From positions 1 through 35,787 of the forward strand of contig SLBD01000188.1 of the NCBI GenBank assembly GCA_007126515.1: 35,787 nucleotides of DNA, in the 5' to 3' direction. The DNA comes from Kiritimatiellia bacterium (GTDB taxonomy: Bacteria > Verrucomicrobiota > Kiritimatiellia > SLAD01). This document shows, piece by piece, positions 19,310 through 29,336 of the stretch. Position 1 is the stretch's first letter. Each line of letters opens with the position of its first letter. Made by a program: the position numbers and the translations under genes. Under the pieces are notes generated by a model. It was not told the DNA's origin. It ran no database searches and saw only the letters and a program-made list of their open reading frames with translations.

Positions 19310-20134
19310 ATGGCTCATTGTATCGTACCCGCCGCCGAACAGATATTGGATCAGGAATTCAAGGTGTTGGACCACGGCTTTGTCCGCTTAGTCGACTACA
19401 TGGGCGGGGATGCCCGGATTGTCCAAACCGCTCGCGTCTCATACGGCGAAGGCACCAAAACAGTACGGGAAGACGCAGGCCTGATCGATTACTTGATGCG
19501 TCACCAGCACACCTCCCCCTTCGAACATGTCGTACTTGAACTGCATTGCAAGATGCCAATCTTTGTCGCGCGCCAATGGATCCGACACCGGACAGCCCGT
19601 CTGAACGAAATCTCCGGTCGCTACAGCGTCATGAAAGACGAGTTTTATATCCCTGCCCCCGCCCAGATCAGCCTGCAAAGCACCGACAACAAGCAAGGCC
19701 GCGCCAAAGAGGAAGTGCCACCGGAATTACAGCAAAAAGTCATCGACCTCTTGCGCCGCGATCAAGGCACCGCCTATGCGTCCTACAATGAACTGATTGA
19801 AAATGGCATTGCCCGCGAATTGGCCCGCATCAATTTGCCCCTCTCCATGTACACCCAATGGTACTGGCAGATGGACCTGCACAATCTCTTTCACTTCATC
19901 AAGCTGCGGGCCGACAGTCATGCCCAATGGGAAATCCAGCAATATGCTCGAGCCATCGCCGAGATCGCCAAGGCCATTGCTCCCCTTGCCTTCGAATCCT
20001 TTGAGCGTCATGTGCTGAATGGCAAACGCTTTTCCTCCGACGAAATTGCCGCTGTAAAGGAATTGATCGCTGGCAATCCCAACCCCCTCACCGGAAAACG
20101 CCTCAGCGAGTTTGAAGCCAAACTATCCTCATGA
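19310..20134 (+). CDS. thyX: FAD-dependent thymidylate synthase
   Basis: ThyX motif RHRTARLNEISGRYS; HTSPFEHV; LPLSMYTQWYWQMDLHNLFHFIKLR. Confidence 0.95.
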   Translation: MAHCIVPAAEQILDQEFKVLDHGFVRLVDYMGGDARIVQTARVSYGEGTKTVREDAGLIDYLMRHQHTSPFEHVVLELHCKMPIFVARQWIRHRTARLNEISGRYSVMKDEFYIPAPAQISLQSTDNKQGRAKEEVPPELQQKVIDLLRRDQGTAYASYNELIENGIARELARINLPLSMYTQWYWQMDLHNLFHFIKLRADSHAQWEIQQYARAIAEIAKAIAPLAFESFERHVLNGKRFSSDEIAAVKELIAGNPNPLTGKRLSEFEAKLSS

Positions 20135-20550
20135 CAGACACCGCACACATTCCCACTTTCTTTGCTGATGGCATTCAATTTGAATGCGTCCATTGCGGGA
20201 TGTGCTGCACGGGCCAGCCTGGAATCGTGCAAATTAATACCGAAGAAATCGATACGCTGGCCGCCTTCCTCTCGGTCTCAATGACCGAGTGCGTCCAGCG
20301 CTTTCTGACTCCTCACGAGGGGGGATATCGGATTCAGGAGCGCAGCAACGGCGACTGCATTTTTTTCGACAATGGCTGCTCCATTCATCCAGTCCGCCCG
20401 GCACAATGTCGCACCTACCCGTTTTGGGTCAAAAATATGCGCTCCCAAGCAGCCTGGCAGCGAACCCGCGCCGAATGCCCAGGCATTGGACTTGGGCGCC
20501 TCTATACGGAAAGCGAAATTCTGGATACTCTGGAGGGCAGCCCCTTGTAG
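20131..20550 (+). CDS. YkgJ family cysteine cluster protein
   Basis: CVHCGMCC, CIFFDNGCSIHPVRPAQCRTYPFW. Confidence 0.88.
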   Translation: MTDTAHIPTFFADGIQFECVHCGMCCTGQPGIVQINTEEIDTLAAFLSVSMTECVQRFLTPHEGGYRIQERSNGDCIFFDNGCSIHPVRPAQCRTYPFWVKNMRSQAAWQRTRAECPGIGLGRLYTESEILDTLEGSPL

Positions 20551-20565
20551 AATAGCGAGATCGTC

Positions 20566-20976
20566 ATGTTCACCTACACCACCAATCTTCATCTCCGCGA
20601 TACCGACGCCGCCGGCCTGATCTACTTTCCAAATCTCTTTAATATCGCGCAAGAAACGCTGGAAGCGTTTATGGAATCCGTGGGCATGGACATTGGCTTG
20701 GTGCTGCGGTCGACCCATTATCTATTTCCCGTTGTTCACGCCGAAGGCGACTTCAAGAAACCGATGTATGCGGGACAGCGCCTGCGGATCACGCTCGAAC
20801 TTGAGCAAATCGGCACAACCTCATTCACGCTCGCCTACCGCGTCTGGGATCGCGGCGAGGATGAAGAGCTAGCCATCGCTCGCGTCGTCCATGTTGTTGT
20901 CGACCGACAGGGCGGGACCAAGAAACCCCTGCCATCGACATTGATGCATGCTTTAGAACAGTTACAGGCCACTTGA
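20566..20976 (+). CDS. Acyl-CoA thioesterase (hotdog fold, 4HBT/DHNA-CoA type)
   Basis: RDTDAAGLIYFPNLFNIAQETLEAFM active-site region. Confidence 0.82.
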   Translation: MFTYTTNLHLRDTDAAGLIYFPNLFNIAQETLEAFMESVGMDIGLVLRSTHYLFPVVHAEGDFKKPMYAGQRLRITLELEQIGTTSFTLAYRVWDRGEDEELAIARVVHVVVDRQGGTKKPLPSTLMHALEQLQAT

Positions 20977-21000
20977 CGGTCAATCATTGAGAAATCAGCT

Positions 21001-22029
21001 ATGCCCACTTTATACCCTTTGCTACTGCAGCCCACGTACAAAGATTATCTCTGGGGCGGTGACACCATTATCCGCCAGTTTAATCGTTCCGAGCCGCCGG
21101 GAACCTACGCGGAATCGTGGGAACTGTCCGACCGCAGCGACGGGATGAGTGTTGTCCGCAATGGTCCGAAAGCCGGAACCCCACTCGCTGACATCATTGC
21201 GGATTGGGGCTCCTCTCTACTTGGCAGCGACGCCCCAAATGATAAATTCCCATTGTTGATCAAGTTGATCGATTCTCAGCAACGACTCAGCGTTCAAGTG
21301 CATCCCAATGATGAAACTGCCGCTCAACATGGGGGCGATGCCAAGACAGAATGTTGGTATGTGCTGGCAGCAGAACCCGATGCTGCCGTCTACGCAGGTT
21401 TTCGTGATGGCGTCACACAAGAAGACTATCACGCAGCCGTTAAAAAGGGAGAAACGGGAGAGTTGCTCAACCGCCTTCTCGTTGCCGCAGGTGATGTCAT
21501 CTTTATCCCCGGCGGACTGGTTCACGCCATCGATGCCGGCTGCTTGATTTTGGAAGTGCAGCAAAATTCTAATACTACCTATCGTATTGATGACTGGGGG
21601 CGCGTCGGTCCAGACGGGAAGCCCCGCGAGCTGCACGTGGAGCAGGCGGCTCAAGTGATACGGTGGGACGCTACTGGCTCTCCCAAAGTGAAGCCCGCGC
21701 CCATCTATTCAGCCAATGAGAACTCGCATGAGCGACTCGTCGTTTCCCCATACTTTCAATTGATGCGGATCCGTCTGACAGAACCCGAAGCCATCTCTGG
21801 AGCAGGACGCGCGTTTGTCGTCTTGTTCGTGGCGCGCGGAGAAGTCGACGTAGCTTGGCCGGGCGGTAGCGAGCATGTGACGGCCGGAACGTCGTGTTTG
21901 ATTCCTGCCGCATTAGAGGGAGTGACACTGACACCGACTAAGGATGACACCGAAGTCATTCACATCACCCTTCCGGAAACGAACACCGGAACATACGAAT
22001 CGAAAGTTGACCAGACACAGCCGACATGA
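21001..22029 (+). CDS. manA: Mannose-6-phosphate isomerase, class I type
   Basis: DYLWGGDTI, ESWELSDR, FPLLIKLIDSQQRLSVQVHPND, KTECWYVLAAEP, GLVHAIDAGCLILEVQQNSNTTYRIDDWGR. Confidence 0.88.
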   Translation: MPTLYPLLLQPTYKDYLWGGDTIIRQFNRSEPPGTYAESWELSDRSDGMSVVRNGPKAGTPLADIIADWGSSLLGSDAPNDKFPLLIKLIDSQQRLSVQVHPNDETAAQHGGDAKTECWYVLAAEPDAAVYAGFRDGVTQEDYHAAVKKGETGELLNRLLVAAGDVIFIPGGLVHAIDAGCLILEVQQNSNTTYRIDDWGRVGPDGKPRELHVEQAAQVIRWDATGSPKVKPAPIYSANENSHERLVVSPYFQLMRIRLTEPEAISGAGRAFVVLFVARGEVDVAWPGGSEHVTAGTSCLIPAALEGVTLTPTKDDTEVIHITLPETNTGTYESKVDQTQPT

Positions 22030-22035
22030 GGCTTC

Positions 22036-22141
22036 GGCGCGAAGGTCCCGCCATTGCGGGACCGTTCGCGCCCTACAACTACGGCGTTTCTCAAGCGCGA
22101 TTGTAGGGCGGGAATGGTTGAGTCATCGAGACCTTCCCGCC
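22036..22141. repeat. Tandem set of three hairpins
   Basis: GGCGCGAAGGTCCCGC/GCGGGACCGTTCGCGCC (22036-22072), CCCTACAA/TTGTAGGG (22071-22108), GGCGGGAA/TTCCCGCC (22107-22141). Confidence 0.8.
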
Positions 22142-22312
22142 GGACGCAAGACTGATTCAGTGGAATTCATACGTTATCGGCTCGCTCGGTGAGCTCGCCA
22201 AGCGAGCCGCATTTCAATCAATCGCTTCACCTGAAATTCTTGTCTCCTCCACCTCACGCTGATAGTCTGCCGTCCATCAAAATTCTCTCAGGTGTGTATG
22301 GGAGTTGTGTGT

Positions 22313-23452
22313 ATGAGACGATACGTTATTTTAGCGGCCTCGGTGGTCATGCAGTTGACTCTGGGCGGTGTGTATGCGTGGAGCGCCTTTATTCCCCCGC
22401 TGCGCGACGAGCATGGCTTGACCGGCTGGCAGGCCGGTCTGATTTTTGGCACGACGATTGCCACGTTCACCGTTAGCTTATTTCTGGCCGGACGCGTCCT
22501 CGAAAAAGTGGGGCCACGCCGCATGGGCATGGCGGGTGGTGTCATTTATGGTCTTGGCTATTTGGTTGCAGGATACTCAACCGGGGCCTGGCCGATGGTG
22601 TGGCTGGGTATCGGACTAATGACCGGAATCGGCATCGGACTAGGCTACGTGTGCCCACTGACCACATGCGTTCGCTGGTTTCCGAATCAGAAGGGACTGG
22701 TCACAGGTATCGCGGTGGCCGGATTTGGCGGTGGCGCGATCGTGCTGGCAGAGTTGGTGGAATGGCTGGTGGGGCTGGGATGGTCGGCAACGGCCATCTT
22801 CCGTATGCTTGGCTATGTCTTGTCGGTCATCGTTGTTCTCTGCGCCACTGTGCTGCGTTTTCCCGGTCCAGCACCTGAGCCTCCCCCCCCTCCGCGTGGG
22901 ATGGCCTTGTGGATGAATCCACACTTTCTTCGCCTGGTGGCCGGGATGTTTGGCGGCACCTTTGGCGGATTGCTGGTCATCGGCCACCTGAAACCTATTG
23001 CCCTTGTCGCCGGACTTTCATCCCAGGCAGGCGCCTACGCCGTAGGCACTTTTGCGATCGGCAATGCAATTGGACGGATTGGCTGGGGCCTCTTCTACGA
23101 TCGGTACGGATATCGCATGGTGACCATCAGCATGGGGTTTCTGGCCTTTTCCTTGATCGGTCTTCTGGACTCAGGTGTGGCGTGGCGCTTTGTCGGAGCA
23201 TCGATGGTCGCGGGTTTCGGATTCGGCGCTTGCTTTGTTGTTTATGCCGCTGATGTCGCTTCGCATTTTGGCCCCAAACAAGTTGCCACGCTGTATCCGA
23301 AAATTTTCTTATTCTACGGGCTCGCAGGAATCCTCGGACCGCTGGCCGGAGGATTGCTCTACGACCTGACCGGCGGCTACCTCTGGCCCATCATCACCGC
23401 CGTCACCATTTCAACCTTGGGCGCAATCAGCACGGTCCAAAAGCCTGCGTAA
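22313..23452 (+). CDS. MFS transporter, OFA (oxalate/formate antiporter-like) family
   Basis: LTLGGVYAWSAFIPPL, GIGIGLGYVCPLTTCVRWFPNQKGLVTGIAVAGFGGGA; 12 TM pattern. Confidence 0.85.
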   Translation: MRRYVILAASVVMQLTLGGVYAWSAFIPPLRDEHGLTGWQAGLIFGTTIATFTVSLFLAGRVLEKVGPRRMGMAGGVIYGLGYLVAGYSTGAWPMVWLGIGLMTGIGIGLGYVCPLTTCVRWFPNQKGLVTGIAVAGFGGGAIVLAELVEWLVGLGWSATAIFRMLGYVLSVIVVLCATVLRFPGPAPEPPPPPRGMALWMNPHFLRLVAGMFGGTFGGLLVIGHLKPIALVAGLSSQAGAYAVGTFAIGNAIGRIGWGLFYDRYGYRMVTISMGFLAFSLIGLLDSGVAWRFVGASMVAGFGFGACFVVYAADVASHFGPKQVATLYPKIFLFYGLAGILGPLAGGLLYDLTGGYLWPIITAVTISTLGAISTVQKPA

Positions 23453-23566
23453 GAATTAGTATAAAACGCTTGTTGCAACGTGCGCCGCACGTTCGGCTCA
23501 CCGAGCGAGCCGACAGCCCAGCCATCTTTCTCTGTGCACGCTGTGTTCTCTGTGGTTGATTCTTCT

Positions 23567-24457
23567 TCAACCACAAAGCGCCTGCAACGCGTCTTCCAAT
23601 TCCGCGTACTGAAATCGAAACCCGGAATTCAGCAAGCGCGTGGGCACAACGCGTTGACTCGCCAGCAACAGCGCATCGGCCATTTCACCAAACACCAACC
23701 GCGCCGCGCCGGCCGGCACAGGGAACACAGTCGGCCGCCTCAGTACCCGTCCCAAGGCCTCGGTGAATGCAAGATTGGTGCATGGATTCGGGCTGACAAC
23801 ATTGACCGGCCCCTCGATCTCTTGATTCTGCCAGACATGCAGAATCGCTGCAACGGCATCATCAAGCGCTGCCCAGCTCATGTATTGCAAACCTGGACCC
23901 AGCCGGCCGCCCAATCCCATCTTGAACGGCGGCAGCATCTTCTTCAATGCGCCGCCCTCTGGACTCAGCAGCATTCCGAATCGGGCATGGACCACGCGAC
24001 ATCCCACGGCGCGCGCTGAATCGGCGGCCACTTCCCAGTCCCGACATACATCCGCCAGAAATCCAGTTCCCCGGGCACTTTCTTCGTCCAGGACATCGTC
24101 TCCCCGATCGCCGTAGTAGCCAATCGCTGAAGCGACGATGAATGTCGGCGGCGCAGCAGCACAATGTGCCTCAATGGCCTTCGCCAATTGCGCGGTACTG
24201 GCAATCCGGCTGACGTGAATACGCTGCTTTTTCTCAGGACTCCAGCGGCCAACGATGCTTTCACCGGCCAAATGAATAACGGTGTCGAAACTCGTCAACT
24301 CAGAGGCATCATCCAACGCATAGGTTGCCGAATCCCAGTAGAGGCCCTCCTGGCCCCGACTACGCACCAAGGGGGTGACTTCATGCCCATCGTCACGCAA
24401 GCGGGCGACCAACTTCGCCCCGACCAACCCCGATGAGCCGCTGACTAATACCTTCAT
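23567..24457 (-). CDS. TIGR01777 family NAD-dependent epimerase (YfcH/SulA-like)
   Basis: MKVLVSGSSGLVGAKLVARL, VIHLAGESIVGRWSPEKKQRI, ASAIGYYGDRGD, NVVSPNPCTNLAFTEALG. Confidence 0.88.
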   Translation of the reverse strand: MKVLVSGSSGLVGAKLVARLRDDGHEVTPLVRSRGQEGLYWDSATYALDDASELTSFDTVIHLAGESIVGRWSPEKKQRIHVSRIASTAQLAKAIEAHCAAAPPTFIVASAIGYYGDRGDDVLDEESARGTGFLADVCRDWEVAADSARAVGCRVVHARFGMLLSPEGGALKKMLPPFKMGLGGRLGPGLQYMSWAALDDAVAAILHVWQNQEIEGPVNVVSPNPCTNLAFTEALGRVLRRPTVFPVPAGAARLVFGEMADALLLASQRVVPTRLLNSGFRFQYAELEDALQALCG

Positions 24458-24460
24458 CGC

Positions 24461-25060
24461 TTATCGATAATACGGATTGGTTCCCGCCGCGTGATCGGTG
24501 ATATCGATGATTTCGCCCACTTGCGGACACACTTCACGGATGGCGGTTTCGACTCCGTTTTTCATGGTCATTTTCGAAGCGGCACAACCTTGGCACCCGC
24601 CGCCCATTTCAATGTGGACATTCTGATTCTCGACCTTGACCAATCGAACAAAGCCTCCATGCGAAGCCAAGGCCGGGTTGATGTGGCTTTCCAACAAGTG
24701 CTCAATAATGGCAGCGATGTCATCATTAGATCCGCACGCATGCGCCGCTTCCAGCGCAGCAGATGAAATCGGCGGCTGATCGGTCAAGAGCGGATTCTTG
24801 ATCGCGGGCAGAATATGCTTGGCTAATTCAGGCCAAGGATTGGGCACGTTTTTGGAGAGCGTAATATTCGAACCAGAGACTCGGATCCGAGTGATCCCCG
24901 GCACAGCAAATAGCGCATCCGCCAGCGGCGATCCCTGACTGTCGTCGGCACTATTGAATACGATACTGCCATTGTCCAGTACCGGCACATTGACTTGAAA
25001 CCGACACATATTTGGGTCCGGTAAAAACTCACCTGTCACCTTAATTTCATTCTCGTTCAT
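24461..25060 (-). CDS. Nfu-type Fe-S cluster scaffold protein (Nfu_N plus NifU C-terminal domain)
   Basis: HGGFVRLVKVENQNVHIEMGGGCQGCAASKMTMKNGVETAIRE with CxxC. Confidence 0.85.
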   Translation of the reverse strand: MNENEIKVTGEFLPDPNMCRFQVNVPVLDNGSIVFNSADDSQGSPLADALFAVPGITRIRVSGSNITLSKNVPNPWPELAKHILPAIKNPLLTDQPPISSAALEAAHACGSNDDIAAIIEHLLESHINPALASHGGFVRLVKVENQNVHIEMGGGCQGCAASKMTMKNGVETAIREVCPQVGEIIDITDHAAGTNPYYR

Positions 25061-25091
25061 CGTGTTTCTCCTCGGCGTTGCACGTCCTCAA

Positions 25092-26666
25092 TTAAAAGCT
25101 GATCGAGCAGGCGGTCACCGCGCCAATGGATTGCCCTATCTGAGCAATTAATTTGGGATCGACAGGTTGATTGACCTTTAACAAGGCCAATGATTGCTTG
25201 CACTTGGAATCATGCGGATTCCGAACGTCATCAATGTTAATGTTCGCCTCCGCCAACGCGGCGGCAATTCGCCCAAGCACACCGGGCCGATCTTCGTAGG
25301 TGAACAAAACGGCGTGCCCACGCGGCTCGAAATACAACTTATCAAAATCGTTAATCCGAGCGATCATCAGATTCCCTTCCGCCACCGTACCTCGCACACT
25401 GTACACCATCAACTGATCCGTGCCAGTGTGGGCCGTAAAATCAACTGTAATCGAATTCTCAAACCCTTTGCGTGGATCTGCCTCGCGATCCTGATAAGAG
25501 ATGCCCATTTCTTTCAGGAATTTAAGGGCGGCAGCATGGTCCATGGAACGATCCACGTTCTGATTCAGTGCCGTCACAATCGGGATCAACAGCCAAGTCG
25601 CATAGGGCTTCAAGCTGCCATAGAAACTGGTTTCGATTTCCTTGATCGGATGCTGCGAGCCCACCAAGGCCCTGCAGAGCTTCGACAAGGTATACGCCAA
25701 ATCGCCGTAGGCTTCGTCCAGCCCTTCGGGAATGTCGCGGTTGACGACATAACTGGTGATGCCTTTGTCATCGTACTCAATCAATTCTTCTGCCGCACGG
25801 CGGGCGGCATTGGTATTGGCTTCACGTGTGTTGGCGCCCAAGTGTGGCAACATCACATCGGCAACGTCCGCTACTGATTTTTCTCCCGCCTCATCCTTCG
25901 GATACACGTCATTCAAAAAACGCAATTGCAATTCTGGCTTGATCCGCCGTACGTCCTCTTCGTTGACAACACCGGAGCGAGCGCAATTAATCAGAGTCGC
26001 TTCCTTTTTCATCTGCCTCAAGAGATCTGCATTGATCAGCCCGCGAGTCTGATCATTTTCGGGAAGGTGCAGGGAGACAATGTCTGATTGGCTGAACAAA
26101 GTTGCCATATCAACTAGCTCCACGTCCAAGTCCCGAGCGCGTTCTTCGGACATCACCGGGTCATATCCGAGGATGCGAACTTGGAATCCCTGCAACCGAC
26201 GCACCAATAGCTTGCCGATGGCTCCCAAGCCCACAATACCTACCGTCTTGCCCGCCAGCTCACGTCCCATAAACTGGCTCTTTTCCCACTTCCCAGCTCG
26301 CGTCGATGGATCTGCCTTCACGATGTGGCGGGCATCGGCAAGATAAAGGGCCACCACCAATTCGGCCACCGCATTGGCATTGGCACCGGGGGTGTTCATC
26401 ACATCAATGCCCCGTCGCCGGGCCGCTTGGGTATCGATGGTATTATAGCCCGCACCGGCCCGAATGATCACTTTCAAGTCCGGCAGCGCGTGAATAACAT
26501 CTTCTGTAATTTTCTCGCTGCGCACAATCAAGGCGTAGGCATCGGCATGCTGCGCCAGCAAGTCCGCCAATGGTGTCGTATTATCTTGAACCACAGAGTA
26601 TCCACCATGCTGCGTCAGCATGTCAGCGGCAATCCGGTCCAGTTTTGTCGGAATCAGTACTTTCTT
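25092..26666 (-). CDS. serA: D-3-phosphoglycerate dehydrogenase
   Basis: MNTPGANANAVAELVVAL, GKTVGIVGLGAIGKLLVRRLQGF, NCARSGVVNEEDV, C-terminal ACT-like region. Confidence 0.92.
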   Translation of the reverse strand, partial: KKVLIPTKLDRIAADMLTQHGGYSVVQDNTTPLADLLAQHADAYALIVRSEKITEDVIHALPDLKVIIRAGAGYNTIDTQAARRRGIDVMNTPGANANAVAELVVALYLADARHIVKADPSTRAGKWEKSQFMGRELAGKTVGIVGLGAIGKLLVRRLQGFQVRILGYDPVMSEERARDLDVELVDMATLFSQSDIVSLHLPENDQTRGLINADLLRQMKKEATLINCARSGVVNEEDVRRIKPELQLRFLNDVYPKDEAGEKSVADVADVMLPHLGANTREANTNAARRAAEELIEYDDKGITSYVVNRDIPEGLDEAYGDLAYTLSKLCRALVGSQHPIKEIETSFYGSLKPYATWLLIPIVTALNQNVDRSMDHAAALKFLKEMGISYQDREADPRKGFENSITVDFTAHTGTDQLMVYSVRGTVAEGNLMIARINDFDKLYFEPRGHAVLFTYEDRPGVLGRIAAALAEANINIDDVRNPHDSKCKQSLALLKVNQPVDPKLIAQIGQSIGAVTACSISF

Positions 26667-26836
26667 CATAGTCTTACACGTCTCCAAAATAGTTTATTCC
26701 CCCTCTACACGTGTGGGAGTCAGAGTCATCAAGCTATATCGACCCGTATCGCAAAGCAATAAAGAAGCCAAGATGGCCGACACTCGAATCTAAGGATACG
26801 GCTCGAGAATCGCTACCAAAAACCTTGACCGCCCAG

Positions 26837-27712
26837 ATGGCGCATGAACATACTTTGCCCATGAACGAAGGCATGGAATCTGACAACAGATTAATCGATT
26901 GGGCCCTCGCTGAGGACATCGGTCCCGGCGATGTCACCACCCTGACGCTGGTACCCGAACGGGCGAAAGCGTCTGCCTCCATCATTGCCCGGGCACCCGG
27001 CGTTGTGGCGGGCGCTCACGTGGTAGCCAAGGTCTTTCTGCGACTGGATCCGTCAATGACGTGCAAGATCATGGCCGCCGACGGAACCGCCGTACAAGAA
27101 GGCGATGTGATTCTGCGCCTCCAAGGACAAGCCCGCGCTATTCTCACGGGAGAACGAACCGCTCTCAATTTCCTCCAACGCCTCAGCGGCATTGCCTCAC
27201 TCACCGCCCAATATCGCCAACAAGCAGGCCGCGACGACGTGGCCCTGCTCGACACCCGCAAAACAACGCCCGGCTGGCGGGCATTGGAAAAATATGCCGT
27301 CACCTGCGGGGGCGGAGAAAATCACCGCATGGGCCTCTATGATCGTGTCATGATTAAGGACAATCACCTCGCGTTCTGGGCGGGTGAATCGGAACGATCC
27401 ATCCGTGAAGCTGTTCGAGCCGCGCGCTCTCGGTATCCAGATCTGGAGGTGCAAGTCGAAATCGATCATCCAGAACAACTCGATGATCTCGAAACCGATT
27501 GGCCGGACTGGGTCTTGCTCGACAACATGACACCCAATGAAGTCCGCGCCTGTGTATCCCAGTGCCAGGGTCACACCCGCACCGAAGTCTCAGGCGGTGT
27601 CACTCTTGACACGATCGCCGAATACGCTGCGGCGGGACCCGATGCGATCTCCATAGGTGCCCTCACCCATTCAGCCACGGCTCTCGATTGCTCACTGGAA
27701 CTGGACGGCTAG
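26837..27712 (+). CDS. nadC: Nicotinate-nucleotide pyrophosphorylase (carboxylating)
   Basis: AEDIGPGDVTT, GERTALNFLQRLSGIASLT, LLDTRKTTPGWRALEKYAVTCGGGENHRMGLYDRVMIKDNH; start uncertain (26837, 26861 or 26873). Confidence 0.93.
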   Translation: MAHEHTLPMNEGMESDNRLIDWALAEDIGPGDVTTLTLVPERAKASASIIARAPGVVAGAHVVAKVFLRLDPSMTCKIMAADGTAVQEGDVILRLQGQARAILTGERTALNFLQRLSGIASLTAQYRQQAGRDDVALLDTRKTTPGWRALEKYAVTCGGGENHRMGLYDRVMIKDNHLAFWAGESERSIREAVRAARSRYPDLEVQVEIDHPEQLDDLETDWPDWVLLDNMTPNEVRACVSQCQGHTRTEVSGGVTLDTIAEYAAAGPDAISIGALTHSATALDCSLELDG

Positions 27713-27717
27713 CCGAT

Positions 27718-28515
27718 ATGGGGTCTGATTCCAAACCCGTCCCGGAGCGCATCTGGGTCATTGATGTCGGTAACTCCAATACGTCCCTGGGGATTTATGC
27801 AGATGGCAAGATCACGCAGCGTGATCGTGTCCCCACAGCATCACTGGCGGAGCACGATATCCATACTCGTTTGGCGGCTTGGCAGGCGGATCATCCAGTA
27901 TCAGGAGCGGCCGTTGCCTCCGTGGCTCCGGCGGTTAACGGCATCCTAAAACGCACGATTGCCGAAATCATCGGTACGCCGCCGCTACGCATCCGACACG
28001 ACATGCAGCTCGGCGCGTCGCTCACCTACCCGGAACCCGAGACCATTGGCGAAGATCGCCTCGCCAATTTGGCTGGCGCTGTGGCCCGCTATCGACTCCC
28101 TGCGGTTGTTGTCGATATCGGCACCGCCACCACATTTGATATCATTCAACCTCGCAAAGGCTATGCGGGCGGCATCATTGCGCCCGGCCCCGCCCTGATG
28201 CTTGATTATCTTGCCGAAAAGACCGCGCTGTTGCCCCCAGTTGACCTGACCCCAGTGCGAGCCGCCTTCGGCAAAAGCACCGAGCAGGCCATGCGAATTG
28301 GCGCACTGCATGGGTATCGAGGCATGGTTAAGGAAATCTGCACACAGCTGATGCGCAAGCTGCATAGCAACAATCTCACTCTGTGCGCCACCGGCGGATA
28401 TGCGCGCTGGGTCTTGAAAGGGATGGAATTGCCCTTTATATATGACCCTGATTTGACCTTATATGGTATCGGCAGAATCTATGAATTGAACGCGAACAGG
28501 ACACCCACTTCATGA
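27718..28515 (+). CDS. coaX: Type III pantothenate kinase
   Basis: WVIDVGNSNTSLGIY, VVDIGTATTFDII, GGIIAPGPALMLDYLAEKTALLP. Confidence 0.9.
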   Translation: MGSDSKPVPERIWVIDVGNSNTSLGIYADGKITQRDRVPTASLAEHDIHTRLAAWQADHPVSGAAVASVAPAVNGILKRTIAEIIGTPPLRIRHDMQLGASLTYPEPETIGEDRLANLAGAVARYRLPAVVVDIGTATTFDIIQPRKGYAGGIIAPGPALMLDYLAEKTALLPPVDLTPVRAAFGKSTEQAMRIGALHGYRGMVKEICTQLMRKLHSNNLTLCATGGYARWVLKGMELPFIYDPDLTLYGIGRIYELNANRTPTS

Positions 28516-29309
28516 ACACTCGAATTGATCAATGCTTCACTCGCCTGCGACAGCAGAAACGCAAAGGCTTCATCGCCTACATCACCGCCGGTGACCCGAC
28601 GCTCGAACAAACGCTGGAAAATGTCCTGCTGCTTGAAAAAGCCGGGGTAGATATCGTCGAATTAGGCATTCCCTTTTCCGATCCCTTGGCCGACGGCCGG
28701 GTCAACCAGGAATCCGCCATGCGAGCCTTGGAGTCAGGCACCACAATCAAAGGAATCTTTGAGATGGTCGGCGAACTACGTCAACGCAGCCAGATTCCCA
28801 TCATGTGTTACTGTTACATGAATCTCCTCTACGCCCCCGGGTTCGAGCGCACCATCAAGCGAGCCGCCCGCGTCGGGATCGACGGAATGCTGATTCTCGA
28901 TCTGCCCTCCGAGGAACGTGGCAACTACGCCACCCTCTTGAACACCCACGATCTCAATTACATCACCCTAATTACGCCCACCACCCCAAAGGAGCGAATT
29001 GCCGACATCGTCAAACACGGCAGCGGCTTTGTCTACGCCGTCTCCCGCACCGGCGTCACGGGCGTCCAAAGCAAGCTCGCCAATGATGCAGGTCAATTAC
29101 TCAAACGCGCCGCCGCAGTCACCGATTTGCCGCTGGCGTTAGGGTTCGGCATTTCCACCCCCGAACAGGCAGCCGCAGCAGCGCGACAAGCCGATGCCGT
29201 CGTTGTTGGTAGCGCCTTGGTCCAGCGCCTGCACGAAGCGGGACGCTCGCGGAACGCGCGCAAGCAAGTCGCCGATTGGCTCACCTCCATGGTCAATGCC
29301 ATTCATTAA
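28512..29309 (+). CDS. trpA: Tryptophan synthase alpha subunit
   Basis: FIAYITAGDPTLEQTL, VDIVELGIPFSDPLADGRVNQESAMRAL, PIMCYCYMNLLYAPG, FVYAVSRTGVTGVQ. Confidence 0.94.
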   Translation: MNTRIDQCFTRLRQQKRKGFIAYITAGDPTLEQTLENVLLLEKAGVDIVELGIPFSDPLADGRVNQESAMRALESGTTIKGIFEMVGELRQRSQIPIMCYCYMNLLYAPGFERTIKRAARVGIDGMLILDLPSEERGNYATLLNTHDLNYITLITPTTPKERIADIVKHGSGFVYAVSRTGVTGVQSKLANDAGQLLKRAAAVTDLPLALGFGISTPEQAAAAARQADAVVVGSALVQRLHEAGRSRNARKQVADWLTSMVNAIH

Positions 29310-29336
29310 TATTTTTCAGAATTTGAGGAAGACGAT

